A stretch of 64,000 nucleotides of DNA from Cryptomeria japonica (lineage: Eukaryota > Streptophyta > Pinopsida > Cupressales > Cupressaceae): the NCBI RefSeq assembly GCF_030272615.1, contig NC_081408.1:616648476-616712475 (forward strand). The letters are read 5' to 3'. This document shows positions 23,767-36,063 of this stretch, in pieces (within the stretch, counting starts at the first letter, position 1; every line of letters starts with the position of its first letter). The position numbers and the translations under genes were made by a program. The notes beneath the pieces were generated by a model, which did not search any database, was not told the DNA's origin, and worked only from the letters and a program-made list of their open reading frames with translations.

Positions 23767-24010
23767 ATGATGCAGAGTCGACAGTATCCATTGATCACGC
23801 GGGAGAACCGACCTGACTGCTTCATGTTACGACATAGACTCAGGAGCACGGACAAAGATACATTAGCAGGACTTGGAATATACTATATCACATTCATGCT
23901 CGAGATTAGGGCAAACATAGGACTACTCACCGCATTGGCAGAGCAATGGCATTCAAAGACCTCCTCATTCCATCTGGTGACTGGAGAGGCGACTGTAACA
24001 CTAGAGGATG
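23767..24010 (+). pseudogene. Truncated PMD gene of element C (antisense to the element)
   Basis: The open frame contains RANIGLLTALAEQWHSKTSS, then FHLVTGEATVTLEDV, the central PMD block. It aligns with LLTMLAKRWHSEDNTFHL of element A and LLTALAERWHSEHNNFHL of element B. The gene breaks off directly after LEDV, where the next bases are the inverted start of an LTR. The C-terminal half is missing. Relative to element C it lies in the same place and orientation as the PMD genes of A and B. The N-terminal part is more divergent, so it may be a separate subfamily. Confidence 0.8.
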
Positions 24011-24049
24011 TATGATTCCGCAAGCGTTGACCATTTTTAGGTGTCTACA
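24011..24049 (-). repeat. 5' LTR stub of element C
   Basis: The minus strand reads TGTAGACACCTAAAAATGG and on to CATAC. It repeats the first 39 bases of the LTR at 22941-22903 with two differences. The stub runs directly into the truncated PMD gene with GTAT shared at the join, so the rest of the 5' LTR, gag-pol and half of the PMD gene have been deleted. Confidence 0.8.
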
Positions 24050-24523
24050 CTTTGGTTTAGTGAAATTTGCATGGTTGAATGTCAATCCTTCCATGCATTA
24101 GTGAATGTGTAAAATATTTGTGGTATTGATCTTACATGTGTTTTGGCCTTCCCTTTCTTTATAAAATATCATTAAGGTGTGATTATGTGCATCTATACAT
24201 TGTGATTTTAATATCCTCATGAATGTGATGCTTGGTTGGAGTCTTTCCCTTTGTGAAAAAGAAAATTGTGTTGATATCATAAGAAACCTTGTACATCTCT
24301 TCTTGCATAATGATGTGATTGTGTTGTGGTGAATATTTATTGGCTAAGAGTGTGATTTATGTTGAAATGGATAAGTGAATTTGGTGATATAGTTGTCTGG
24401 TGTGCTTGGAGTCTTAGAATACTCATTCACTCATGATGTGTTTGAGCATGCTCTGGAATGCACCATGGATGTTGCATTCCTAGATGTGGTATAGCTTGTT
24501 GTTGCCTCAAGTGTGGGTAACAG
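24050..24523. other. T/G-rich host-like island
   Basis: No gene is recognised. Its last five bases, AACAG, are the target duplication of Copia-1. Confidence 0.45.
24519..24523. repeat. Left TSD of Copia-1
   Basis: AACAG, repeated at 31891-31895. Confidence 0.9.
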
Positions 24524-25994
24524 TGATAGTTCTGATACTTAATGTAAGTAAAAATGCAGAGCTAACAAGATGAGAGGGGGGGGTGAATCATACAAACTTA
24601 ATCTTCCTTAAAAACAATAGATTCAACCTTGGTAACATATACTTCAGCAATATAACCATAACTTCTAAACATGCAAACTTATAAGCATATAAACATCATA
24701 ACACCAGATTTAACATGGAAACCCAAATAGGGAAAAACCATTGTGGGATTTCAAACCCACTAAGAAATATGCTCTTCTAGAGTATGCTCTATTAAAAGAA
24801 AATCCTGTTAAAGATTACAAACACATTGCTAGATGTGACCCGGTTAAGGGATTTCCCTCAGATTTGTTAGGATCTTCACCTTGTTAGAAGTGACCTTGTT
24901 AAAGGGTTTCAAACACTCAATCAGAATGTCACCTTGCTAGAGGGTTTTACAAATAAGACTATTAAGTCCACTCGATTAAGAGATTTTCTTTCACTTTACA
25001 AAATAACAGTAATAAAAATATAACTGCAACTTCACATCAAAAATGCTAAAGTAGATTCTTATTTGCTCAATAAAATCTAGTCATAGGACTTATCTTGTCC
25101 CTCTGTTGGGCTCTATACTTTGTTAATCAAACAGGTCTTCAAGCTTCTATGTTCGGTAATCACTATGTAGCATCCTTGTGCTTACACTTGCCTGCATGCA
25201 TTGTTTATCAACAGTTCCTTATTTATAAACAATTTGCTAACCGTTGAATCTCCTTGATCACATATCCCATGATCAATCATAGCCATCAAATCTTTAAACT
25301 TGACCAGGTTCAATGTATCCTTCGATCTGAAAATGTTTTACCTCACCTTGGAACTTGTGCTAAGGTATTGTGGTTCAATCTGAGATGTAGATCTTTCTGC
25401 CAATCTTCCTTTACCATAGATTCTTTAACAAACTTCATGCATGGCATACCAATCATTTAATCAATTCTAGCTCATCAGCTTCCTTCATTAAATAACGCTT
25501 TTAATCATTTAATGCATTCTATTACAGCTCAGTTGCAACTCAGTAAATACTAAACTTCACTCGGTAGACATTCCACCTTCATTAATCGATAGCGATAACC
25601 TTAGGGTTTACCAACTAGGTTCTTTGCTAGGTAACATAGTATAGTATTAACCTTATAATCAACAACATATGTAGGATATCAAAACAATCTAAACATCAAG
25701 ATCTCATCATTGTCTAACTCGGTAATAGTTGCCCATTGAATAACTTATTTCTCCCCTTATTCATCACATTCTTTCTGTGTCTTTTACCGACATCTTTATA
25801 CTCATCAAATCATACTTCTTAAGATATGGCAACATCATACTAAATTAGAAAATCAATTTTTTGACGTCAATGACAAAATAATAATATTAAGATAGTAAAC
25901 ATCCTTAATCAGTTATATCCATAATCATGAACAACCTTCTCAATATCCTAATTGAAATACCAAAAATCTCTTATTGTTTGTTATAATGCCAACA
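24524..25994 (-). repeat. 3' LTR of Copia-1
   Basis: On the plus strand it runs from TGATAGTTCTGATAC to GCCAACA and is 1471 bp. It contains a G-run (GATGAGAGGGGGGGG) and the block CATGGAAACCCAAATAGGG, which recurs in all four Copia LTRs here. Confidence 0.93.
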
Positions 25995-26008
25995 ATATCC
26001 CCCTTTGG
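25995..26008 (-). other. Polypurine tract of Copia-1
   Basis: The minus strand reads CAAAGGGGGATAT next to the 3' LTR start. Confidence 0.8.
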
Positions 26009-26355
26009 CATTGATGGCAAAACCAATTGGTTTGACCTAATTGATTTGGATTGTTGTGAGATTCTAAAATGCTCTCCCCCTGTCATCAGACTTCTCCCCC
26101 ATACAATAGTCTTCTCCCCCTTTGACAACAATGCCAAAAAGTAAAAGAGCTAAAACATGATTTCTTCCACTGAGAAGTGAATTCCTTGTTGTTATGTGTC
26201 AACTTAGTCTCAGTTAGAGCATTATTTCTTCAATTCATGTTCCCTGTATTTGTTTCCTGCAGACCTTTAGAAAACATCCTAAAGTGTGTAAATAAGCATC
26301 AATCCACACATAATATTCTGTAGATTCATCAAATTGATGCTTTCTCCGAACTCTA

Positions 26356-29271
26356 TCAGTGAGTAGAAGATAGGGGTAGGACCCCTAACTTGCTTCTGAG
26401 ATACTCAAAAGTGTGCCTTGGTAGTGGCTTGGTGAAGATATCTGCTATTTGTTCCTTTGTGCTAACATACTCCAACACCACTTTCTTCTCTTGAACTTCT
26501 TCTCTAAGATAATGATATTTGATAGAGATGTGCTTTGTCTTAGAGTGCATAACAGGATTCTTTGAAATGTTAATGGCACTAGTATTGTCACAGAATATAG
26601 TTACTAGCTCGGTAACTTTCTCATTTATACCTTCCAACAGTTGTTTGATCCATGCTATATTGGTACAATTCAATGCTGCAACAACATATTCAGCTTCTGC
26701 TGTTGACTATGAAACACATCCTTGTTTCTTGCTGAGCCAACTCACTAGTCTTTCTCCTAAAAAGAAAGCTCCTCCACTTGTACTTTTTCTATCATCAATG
26801 TTGCCTGTCCAATCAACATCAGTATAAACTTTTAAATCAAAGTCATTTCTTTTCTGATATACCAAGCCATAATCCTCAGTACCTTTCAAGTATCTGAAAA
26901 TTCTCTTGATTGTTGTCATGTGTGTTTCCTTGATATCTGTAGAAAATCTTGCAACTATACCTACTACATGTGCTATGTCTGGCTTGCTGTGAACAACATA
27001 TTGTAGCTTTCCAATCATGGATCAGTAAAGTGTCTCATCAATAGATGCAGATTCATCATTCTTTGATAGTTTACAGTTGGTAGTCATAGGAGTACTTACT
27101 GGTTTTGAATCCTCCATTCCAAATTTCTTCAAGATTTCCTTTATGTACTTGCATTGAGTAATGAAAATCCCATCTTTCATTTGTAGTATTTGTAAACCTA
27201 TAAAATACTTTATCTCACTGATTAATGACATCTCAAATTCTTTGCACATTTCATTACCAAAGTTTTTGCATAGAGAATCATTCCCACAAAATATAATGTC
27301 ATCAAGAAATATAGCTGAGATCAGTATTCCATTTTCATCATTCTTCATGTACATATTGTTGTTTTCACTTGTCCTTATAAAACCAATCTTGATTAAATAA
27401 GAGTGCAATCTTTCATACCATGCTATAGGTGCTTGTTTTAGACCATATAAAGCTTTGTTCAATTTACATACCTAATCTTTATTCTCTCCTTCAACAAATC
27501 CTTCAAGTTGTTCAATAAAAACTTCTTCTTCTAATATACCATTCAGAAATGCAGATTTGACATCCATTTGATATAACTTGAAATTTTTGTAAGCAGCATA
27601 TGCCAACAATGTTCTTACTCCTTCAAGTCTTTCCACAGGTGCAAAAGTCTCACCATAATCAATTCCCTCTTCTTGAGCATATCCTTTGCAAACTAGTCTT
27701 TCTTTATTTCGAATGACCTCACCTTTTTCATTTAGCTTGTTTCTAAAAATCCACTTTGTACCAATTACATTTTTATCCTTCAGTCTTGGGATTAGTGTCC
27801 ATGTATCATTCTTCTTGATTTGATCAATCTCTTCTATCATAACATTTATCCAATCTTCACTATTAAATGCCTCTTTCACTATTCTCGGTTCAAATTTAGA
27901 TATTAGACATGTGTTCTATCTCAGTTTGTTCGTTGTCATCACTGGATCATCTTTATCTCCTATAATTTGACTTGATGAATGATTCCTTCTGACATACTTG
28001 GCTAATATAGGCTCGGTAGGCTCTGTATGATCTTCTTCATCACTTGGTAACTGGACATTCTCTTCATTTCCTTCAGCAGTTTTCTCGGTAGGACTTCTCA
28101 TTTGAACATATACAAATCCTTCATAATCTTCTGGTTCTTTGGAGTTTCCTTCATCATTTCTTTCTGCAAATTCATCAATTTTCACATTTGCACTTTCTAC
28201 TATTTTGTTAGATGATTTGATTAGACATTTAAATGCTTTACTTCTAGAAGAATAACCAAGAAATGTTCCTTCTTCACTTTTCTGATCAAACTTTCCATTT
28301 CTATCATCTTTGTGTACATAGCATCTACTTCCAAAGATTTTGAAGTAACTTACATTAGGCTTCTTGTCATACCAGATTTCATATGGTGTCTTCAAAGTTC
28401 CTTTCCTCAGTTGTACTCAGTTCAGGGTGTAAACTATTGTGCTTATTGCTTCTCTCCAAAATGTTTGTGGCACTTTCTTTTCAATCATCAGGGTTTTGGC
28501 ACAATCCACAATAGATCTATTTCTTCTCTCAGCTATCCCATTTTGCTATGGAGTTCTCATTGCAGAGACTTGTCTTTTTATACCATGATCATTGCAGAAT
28601 AAGTTGAACTCATCAGAGGTAAACTCTCCTCCTCTATCTGATCTAAGACATTTTAGTTGTCTTCTTGTAAAGCTTGATCTTGTCATCTTACCCATTTGGC
28701 ATCCTCAACACATAGCATTCTCAGGCTTTTCCAAACTTGGTAGACCTCTTACTCGGTGCTTCTTACTTATTTTGATCAGATTATCAAAATTTACATGACA
28801 AAACCTTTTATGCCATAACCAGGTATCATCTATCTTTGCATAAAGACAATTATTCCGAGTTGAGTCAAGGTGAAATGTGTTACCTTTTTTTTGTGTCCTG
28901 GTAGCAGCTAACTTTCCATGCTTGTCATGAACTTTGACAATTCCTTTTTGAAATTCTATTCGGTATCCTGTATTGTTTAGCTATGATACACTCAACAAAT
29001 TATATTTCAAACCTTCAACCCAATAAACATTATTACATTTAGCATTGTCAAGAAGTTCTATGGATCCTTTACCTTTTACCAGACATGGTGCATCATTACC
29101 ATATCTTACATAACCTCCATCATAATCTTCAAATTTAACAAACTTGAGTTTATCACCTTTCATGTGATGTGAGCATCCACTATCTATGATCCAAGAGTCA
29201 TTAGTATTTATGTGAGATATTAGGGCTTTTTCTTCATACCTTTCTTCATCTGATCCATCTTTGATATCCAC
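26356..29271 (-). pseudogene. Copia-1 pol: protease, integrase, RT, RNase H
   Basis: One frame (minus) reads through several stops. Protease: SWIIDSGCSHHMKGDK at about 29195. Integrase: the zinc-binding region is followed by a deletion of about 200 bp relative to Copia-2 (join near 28665). This removes the segment with the first catalytic Asp but keeps the frame into CLRSDRGGEF. RT (27879-27022): [33 protein letters not shown], and the catalytic pair intact in FLDDIIFCGN. RNase H: VDWTGNIDDRKSTSGGAFFL and HISIKYHYLREEVQ near the end. The enzyme would make and insert the cDNA; this copy cannot integrate by itself. Confidence 0.93.
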
Positions 29272-29300
29272 ATAAACTACTTCCTATGTATTAGTTTCAT

Positions 29301-30332
29301 CTAATTATCATCATTTGATTCCTCATCGGCTATTAGGCATGACTTTCTATCTCTTCTTCTGAAGTCTCGGTGTCCTATGTAATGATTATTTTTCTGTTTG
29401 TCATCTCGGTAATCTCTCTTTTTAGTAGAATCTTTGTTAGTACAGTTAGAAGCCATATGTCCTATCTTATCACAATTGAAACATTTCAAAGGTAGTTTTC
29501 CTTTATACTTACCTTTGCCTCTCAGTAACCTTCTGGCTAATAGTGCTTCAAACTCTTCTTGCTTTCTGATTTCCTCATATAGTTTGTGTACTTCTTCCAT
29601 GTTCTTACAAAATCTTTCACTTGCTCCACTGTGATTCCCTTCAGAATACTTACTCATTCTATCATTGTAATCATTAGATTCATCAAGATGAAAAGAATTG
29701 AATGCAGATTCAACTTTATTTACTGAAGACCCACTGTAATCAAAATTACTTAATTCAAATGCATGTAGCTTACCAATAGTAGCATCCAAAGAAACTGGCA
29801 TATTGGGTATAGACCTCAATTCATTGATTGCAGAGACTCAGATTGTATAAGTAGGTAGAAGGGTTCTCAATAACTTACTTGTGACATCCTTTTCTTCAAT
29901 GGTTCCTCCTGCTCCTTTGATTTGATTGACAATCTCCTTTAGTCTTGTACTATACTGGGTTATGTTCTCACCTTCATTCATCTTCATAGATTCAAGTTGT
30001 CCTCTTAGACTATCCACTTTTGCTCTTTGAACATGTTCATCACCGCCATACACAGATATGAGATTGTCCCACATTGCCTTGGCATCATTGCAGCCTTCTA
30101 GATCATTAAACTCTAAGTCGGTCAATGCAAATGTTATTTCAATCATTGCTTGAATATGTTCTTGCTTTGCCTTTATCTCTTCCATTGTCAATGGATAGGT
30201 GCTATGTGTAATAAAATCATTCTCCAAATAATATATAGCATATTCTCCAACTCCTGATAGGTGCAGCTTCATCCTTTTCTGCCATGTAGAGAAGCTTGAC
30301 TTGTTCAGCTTCAGTGCATCCCTCTTATACGT
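29301..30332 (-). pseudogene. Copia-1 gag
   Basis: The frame aligns with the gag of Copia-2 from its first residues, but the start codon position (30332-30330) reads ACG where Copia-2 has ATG. It continues KRMKLHLSGVGEYAIYYLEN, a UBN2-type gag with LRTLLPTY at the end of that part. After one stop near 29837 comes the CCHC knuckle CFNCDKIGHMASNC (about 29480-29440). The knuckle packages RNA in the virus-like particle. A frameshift near 29280 separates gag from protease, while in Copia-2 these are in one frame. Confidence 0.9.
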
Positions 30333-30383
30333 CTTTGGATCTTTTCCTCAAGTACCTTTAAACTTTTTCTTCCAGAGTCCAAA

Positions 30384-30395
30384 GCTCTGATACCA
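30384..30395 (-). other. Primer-binding site of Copia-1
   Basis: Minus strand TGGTATCAGAGC, the usual complement of plant initiator Met-tRNA, two bases after the 5' LTR end. Confidence 0.92.
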
Positions 30396-30397
30396 AT

Positions 30398-31890
30398 TGA
30401 TAGTTCTAATACTTAATGTAAGTACATATTTCAAGCTAACAAGATGAGAGGGGGGGTGAATCATACAAACTTAATCTTCCATAAAAACAATAGATTCAAC
30501 CTCGATAACATATATTTCAGCAATATAACCAAAACTGCTAAACATGCAAACTTATAAGCATATAAACATCATAACACTCATAACAGCAGATTTAACATGG
30601 AAACCCAAATAGGGAAAAACCACTGTGGGATTTTGGACCCACTAAGAAATATACTCTTCTAGAGTATGCTCGGTTAAAAGCAAATCTTGTTAAAGATTAC
30701 AAACACATTGCTAGATGTGACCTGGTTAAGGGATTTCCCTCAGATCTGTTACGATCTTCACCTTGTTAGAAGTGACCTTGTTAAAGGGTTTCAAACACTC
30801 AATCAAAATGTCACCTTGCTAGAGGGTTTTACAAATAAGACTGTTAAGTCCACTCGGTTAAGAGATTTTCTTTCACTTTACAAAATAACAGTAATAAAAA
30901 TATATCTGCAACTTCACATCAAAAATGCTAAAGCAGATTCTTATTTGCTCAATACAATCTAGTCATAGGACTTATCTTGTCCCTCTTCTGGGCTCTATAC
31001 TCTGTTAATCAAATAGGTCTTCAAGCTTTTGTGCTCGGTAATCACTATGTAGCATCCCTGTGCTTACACTTGCCTGCATGCATTGTTTATTAATAGTTCC
31101 TTATTTATAAATAATTTGCTAACCGCTAAATCTCCTTGATCACATATCCCATGATCAATCGTAGCCATCAGATCTTCAAACTTGACTAGGTTCAATGTAT
31201 CTTTCGATCTGAAAAATGTTTTACCTCACCTTGGAACTTGCATACATTTCTTGTAACTTGTGCTAAGGTATTGCGGTTCAATTTGAGCTGTAGATCTTTT
31301 TGCCGATCTTCCTTTACCATAGATTCTTTAACAAACTTCATGCATGGCATACCAATCATTTAATCAATTCCATCTCATCGGCTTCCTTCATTAAATAATG
31401 CTTTTAATCATTTAATGCATTCTGTTACAGCTCGGTTGCAACTCGGTAAATACTAAACTTCACTCGATAGACATTCATTAACAGATAGTGATAACCTTAG
31501 GGTTTACCGACTAGGTTCTTTGCTCGGTAACATAGTATAGTATTAACCTTACAATCAACAACATATGTAGGATATCAAAACAATCTAAACATCAAGATCT
31601 CATCATTGTCTAAATTGGTAATTGCTGCCCATTGAATAACTTATTTCTCCCCTTATTTATCGCATTCTTTCTGTGTCTTTTATCGACATCTTGATACTCA
31701 TCAAATCATACTTCTTAAGATATGGCAACATCATACTGAATTAGAAAATCAATTTCTTGACATCAATGACAAAATAATAATATTAAGATAGTAAACATCC
31801 TTAATCAGTTATATCCATAATCATCAACAACCTTCTCAATATCCTTATTGAAATGCCAACAATCTCTTATTGTCTGTTATAATGCCAACA
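30398..31890 (-). repeat. 5' LTR of Copia-1
   Basis: 1493 bp with the same termini as the 3' LTR (TGATAGTTC to GCCAACA on the plus strand). A TATA box lies at 31102-31109 on the minus strand. Confidence 0.93.
31102..31109 (-). promoter_or_regulatory. TATA box in 5' LTR of Copia-1
   Basis: Minus strand TATAAATA, conserved in the 3' LTR (25220-25227) and, as TATAAATA, at 47166-47173 in Copia-2. Confidence 0.6.
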
Positions 31891-31895
31891 AACAG
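31891..31895. repeat. Right TSD of Copia-1
   Basis: AACAG, equal to 24519-24523. Confidence 0.9.
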
Positions 31896-33901
31896 TAATC
31901 ATTCAATTCATGTAATAGTGTCTCCCAACTTTAATACTTTATTTTAGTTTATTTATGAATTTGCTAATCGTTGTAAGGACTAGTACTTGAATTTTTGCTC
32001 TTATTATGTATAGTCTAGTCATTGAATTTTACTTCTGACAATTTTGCGACCCTTGGGCATGCTCAATTTAGTGTTTCAATTGAAACAATTATATTCTTGT
32101 TGTTAGATTGAAAAATATATTTCCCCTTGGAATTATTTATCCCTATGGTGGCTATTCTAAATGTTTTGAATTATTGGTCTAGTGTGGTGTAAATATTGTT
32201 CCCTATCATGTTCATGATGAACCCTTAATAGAATGTATAAGGGAGTGGATTGCAAAGAACATTATAGTTCTTGTTGTTTGTGATATTTAGAATTATGTTG
32301 AATTAAAATTTATTGCTGGTTTGTATAATGTTAGTGGATGCATTGTGTTGTGTTTGAAAACTTGTGAAATGCATTACATGAATGTGGATCTTTGGCCCAT
32401 GACTCGGCACAAATTATCTTGGTGTTTGAATTGAGTGATGTGTTCTTACATCTTTGTGTAATAGTATTATTTATCTCTATGAGAATGAAATTGATTTTTG
32501 CAAAATTTTGTGTTTGCATCATTTCTGGCTTTGTTTTCTATTAGGTAGTTGGATGTGATTTAGTACACCAACTATGTGTGTTCTTACTTGTCTTGATATT
32601 TCTTATTGTGGTCTTGTGACCATGGTTCTCAGTGCTTTGAAATTAATTGAGTATTTTATTGAGGTATCATAAGAACCAAAATAAATGATTATTTGATATC
32701 ATGAAGTCACACAACATGCTATTTTGAGACAATTTCCATAGCTATACTCATGTTTGACATGATGTAGGGCATGGAGGTGCGTTAGTAAGTGCTTCAACAC
32801 ATATTATTTGTATATTTACCCCATTAGTTTATCATATAAGGATAGACTAGCTGGTGTAAAAGTTTCCCCTTAGCCATCTAGAGATATGCCCAAATTAGGG
32901 CTTAAAGAGGTTGTGGTATTGGTATGATGAATTGGGTATCCATTGTATTATCTTCAAGATTACTTAGTGTAATGGTGTAAAATTAGGGTTTCACCAATTA
33001 AGATAATGAAACCACTAATCTTACTAAATTAATCATTACATTAAAAGAGAGGTGAATGTAATAGATCTAGCCACAATTCAATTAGGAAAAAGGCTGAAAT
33101 ACTAATTAGATTTACTTGTTTGTTTGCCACCCCCTTTTAGTTGAAATTTGGATGTAAATTGTGAAGTTTAGGGAAAAATAATTGAATACTTGAAGTTAAT
33201 TAGAAATAACAAAGTGCTATAGACATCAGAGAGAGCCATGAACAAGGATTCAAGTAGAAGAAGAGGATCAAAACCTGTCGTTGGAAGTTTGGGTTGAATT
33301 GTCGGGATTGTGGTGGTGGGTTGCCTTGGTCTTGTAACTCTCTGACAAGAAAGTGGGATCTTTTTTGGATCAGGAAGACATGCTACATCCACTATCAAAA
33401 GAGTATGTATAATTCTCAAGACCATGGTGGTAGGTCACCCTAGTTCTTGGCTTTTCGCTCTGTCAAAATTTGAACTTGTTCATCATCTTCAATTCTTTTG
33501 AAAATTTATGATCGTAACTCTTGAGTAAATTTACTACACACAGAAAGAGAGGGAAATGGGTTGTGGATAGGGGTTTGAATTGGGTCAAATCCCTAGTTTA
33601 GGAGTTAACCTTAAAATTGAAATGATAATTGTAAAATTAAAACATAATTGAATTGTAACAAGATGCTTTCCTTTTCAGGGAAAGGCTAGATCTAAAATTG
33701 ACTGCTTGAAATTGGAATGTATACCTTGATGAAGCTTTCTTTTGAATTTTCACACAAGGGTTTTAGGATATCATGTAGAATGCTTGGACTTGAATTCACC
33801 TCTCCTTCAATTCTTCATGGATGCACGATTTCTTGCTCACTTGAATGGAATTTGAAAAATTGATTAAGGTTCTTAGACAACATAAGCTTACACTTGAAAT
33901 G
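31896..33901. other. T/G-rich host-like region without recognised gene
   Basis: Directly continuous with 24523 before Copia-1 inserted. The plus strand is rich in T and G up to about 33100. A minus-strand open frame at 33168-33425 (85 residues, VTRPRQPTTTIPTIQPKLPT in the middle) has no recognisable domain and no supporting signals. I do not call it a gene. Confidence 0.4.
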
Positions 33902-34627
33902 TGTAATGTCCCCATTTGCGATTTGTGTTAATTTAACCCTGAGACATCAAATTTTAAAAATATAAAAGTGAGAATTGTAATTTAATAATTGTAATTTTAT
34001 CAGAATTGAATATATTTTATTATAATATTTAATTTAAAATTCTAAGAATAGGCCCAAGGGTAAAACTTATCTCTTATTTGTAAATATATTTTGCTGATTA
34101 TAAATCTCCCATCAAACTGATTTCTCTCTCTCTTTGAAATCTTCAATAAATTCTTAGAAATCTTCATCTATTTTTATTTATCAATCTTCTCATGTTGGCT
34201 TCATATATCTGCATGTATTTTCTTTAAATATGCATATGTATTATCATATATATGCATATGTTATTTCTTTGACACACACATCATCTCTACCACTTCTCTT
34301 ACTTTATATCTTCCTTTTTTATTTTGCACCAAGATTTTATTTATAATCCACAACAAGTTTTCATCTCTTTGTTTTTCTTCTTGAATAATCTTCTTTATGT
34401 TCTTTATATCATCCTTGTCACCTCTGTCATGGCCCTCCTTCTATCCTGATATAGATCTTGATCATTATATAAATTGAGGAGGGTGCCCAAGAGTCTCGTC
34501 TCTCCAAATCGTTTGACTCTTCTTCCAATGATTGCGTCTTTCCATTATGAAAATAATCATTTTTTCTTGTCGGATCATAATTAATTGAATTATTAATCAT
34601 CAATTCATTATTAAATATACTACATCC
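33902..34627 (+). repeat. Probable LTR fragment of another Gypsy element
   Basis: It opens TGTAATGTCCCCATTTGCG, the same style as the minus-strand starts TGTCATGTCCCC (59223) and TGTAGTACCCC (63636). It ends where element B begins. No primer site or polypurine tract is visible, so the call rests on the start motif alone. Confidence 0.35.
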
Positions 34628-35673
34628 TGTATACACCTAAAAATGGTCTGAATAAAGTTAATTAAATGCGCAGTTGTTTGATTAATCCCCCTTCCCAATT
34701 AATTGAATTCACAAGAAATTTGATTAATTTCTCTATTCATCTACTAGTAAATAAATCTACATGATTTATTTACATAGTTCATTTCATATGCCCCTTTGAT
34801 TAATTAATTCTAAATTAATTAATTCCTCCCATATAAATCAATTCCTTTAATCCCTAATTAAAATTAACAAACTCAAGTTTGTTGAGATTAATTATCATTT
34901 TGCCAATTATTTGAATTTCTAAATTCAAATGAGCACATGGCTCCTAACTTTTAACCACATAACCTAACTATCCCCTAACCTAACCCGTTCCACCTAACCT
35001 TGGGTTTAACTAACCCTATCCTATCTTGCACATCCTAACCTCCTATGGTGTGGATATTCTCCCCTTGAGACACATGGCACTTTTGCCACATGTCTCCTCC
35101 ATTGGACACTTACCCTCTCATGACCAAGGCTCCTTGACACTTGTCACCACAAAGATGACAAGTGTCCTTTCCTCTAACCTCTTCTCCAACTTCCTCAATC
35201 TTGGCTCTTGATATTTGCAGATCAGATCTGGGCTGTTGATTCCTACCACCTCAACTTTGGCCTTGGAATTCCTATAAATATCCCCAATTTTGGAGCAATA
35301 AGGATCCCTTGCATTCATATTTTTAGCACCATTACTATAGGAATTTTCATTTCAATCATCTAGTAATTAGCATTTTGGATTAATCATAGCATTTTAATCT
35401 AGTTTCTTAGATCATGCAGTTCATATCATTTACATAATCAATCATGATCAAGTAGCTACTCAACTCTTGAGTTGCCACTTTGGAAGTCATTTCTCCACTG
35501 AGAGCCAATCAATCCAACACCTTTAAGGTCCTCAAGAATAGAGGAAAATGGGACATTTCAAGGAAAGCTTATGGTTTGCATCTTTAATTTAGTTTTCAAT
35601 TAAGATTTCCATTATGTTTTATTGTCTCATTATATGTGTATGCCTGTCTATTTACCACATTTTTAGCATCACA
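34628..35673 (+). repeat. 5' LTR of element B
   Basis: It opens TGTATACACCTAAAAATGG and ends TTAGCATCACA, five bases before the primer site. The length is 1046 bp. A TATA box lies at 35273-35280, 400 bp before the end. The AATTAATT-rich first half is shared in style with the LTR of element A. Confidence 0.9.
35273..35280 (+). promoter_or_regulatory. TATA box in 5' LTR of element B
   Basis: TATAAATA in the context CCTATAAATATCCCC. Confidence 0.65.
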
Positions 35674-35678
35674 TTAAT

Positions 35679-35697
35679 TGGCGCCCACCGTGGGGCC
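35679..35697 (+). other. Primer-binding site of element B
   Basis: TGGCGCCCACCGTGGGGCC, five bases after the LTR end. This TGGCGCC type is usual in plant Gypsy elements and differs from the TGGTATCAGAGC type of the Copia elements. I cannot name the tRNA with certainty. Confidence 0.85.
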
Positions 35698-35874
35698 GAG
35701 CCCCTTTGATCTTTAACAAGTTTTCTCGTAGGAAATTTCATTGATAGGTTGATTAGCTCTCTTGGGCTCCCAAATCACATTCTTGGTCTCTATTGTAGCA
35801 TCCTGGCATCTCAAATGGTCTTTATGGGAGACTTCTCAACTCTGTTTTTATGTTTTTCTCTATTTTAGCATTTT

Positions 35875-36063
35875 CAGTCTGTACCTTAGCGTTTTTGGTA
35901 TATTCTGTAGCATTTCTAGTATATTTGGAAACATTTTTAGTCGGTTTAACAACATTTTTGGTGTGTAGAATATCATTTATGGTGTACAGAATAGCGGTTT
36001 CGGTCCATTTGGTAGCGTTCTTGGCACATATGATGGCGTTATTGGTCAATTCGATAGCATTTT
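35875..36063 (+). repeat. 21-bp tandem repeat, leader zone 1 of element B
   Basis: Nine successive 21-bp units, for example TGGTCCATTTGGTAGCGTTC plus T. Conserved positions are TGGT at the start and TAGCGTTT-like ends. Because 21 is a multiple of three, all frames stay open and read as hydrophobic heptads such as SVAFLVY. Confidence 0.85.

Larger units (their letters stand above)
24524..31890 (-). mobile_element. Copia-1, complete Ty1/Copia LTR retrotransposon
   Basis: A full element of 7367 bp on the minus strand with two LTRs of about 1.5 kb, a perfect AACAG target duplication, an intact initiator-tRNA primer site, a polypurine tract and the gene order gag, protease, integrase, RT, RNase H. 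All domains are recognisable. The element is inactivated by stops, a gag-pol frameshift and an in-frame deletion in integrase. The two LTRs differ at scattered positions, so it is not recent. Confidence 0.95.

Noticed and set aside
21209-24054. CTTTG as target duplication of element C
   Set aside because: CTTTG follows the 5' LTR stub at 24050 and also occurs near 21210, but the latter is not adjacent to a plausible LTR end. The inferred LTR end at 21413 is preceded by TAGTA.
33168-33425. Possible host gene of 85 residues
   Set aside because: No recognisable domain, no splice or promoter context, and low complexity (Pro/Thr-rich).
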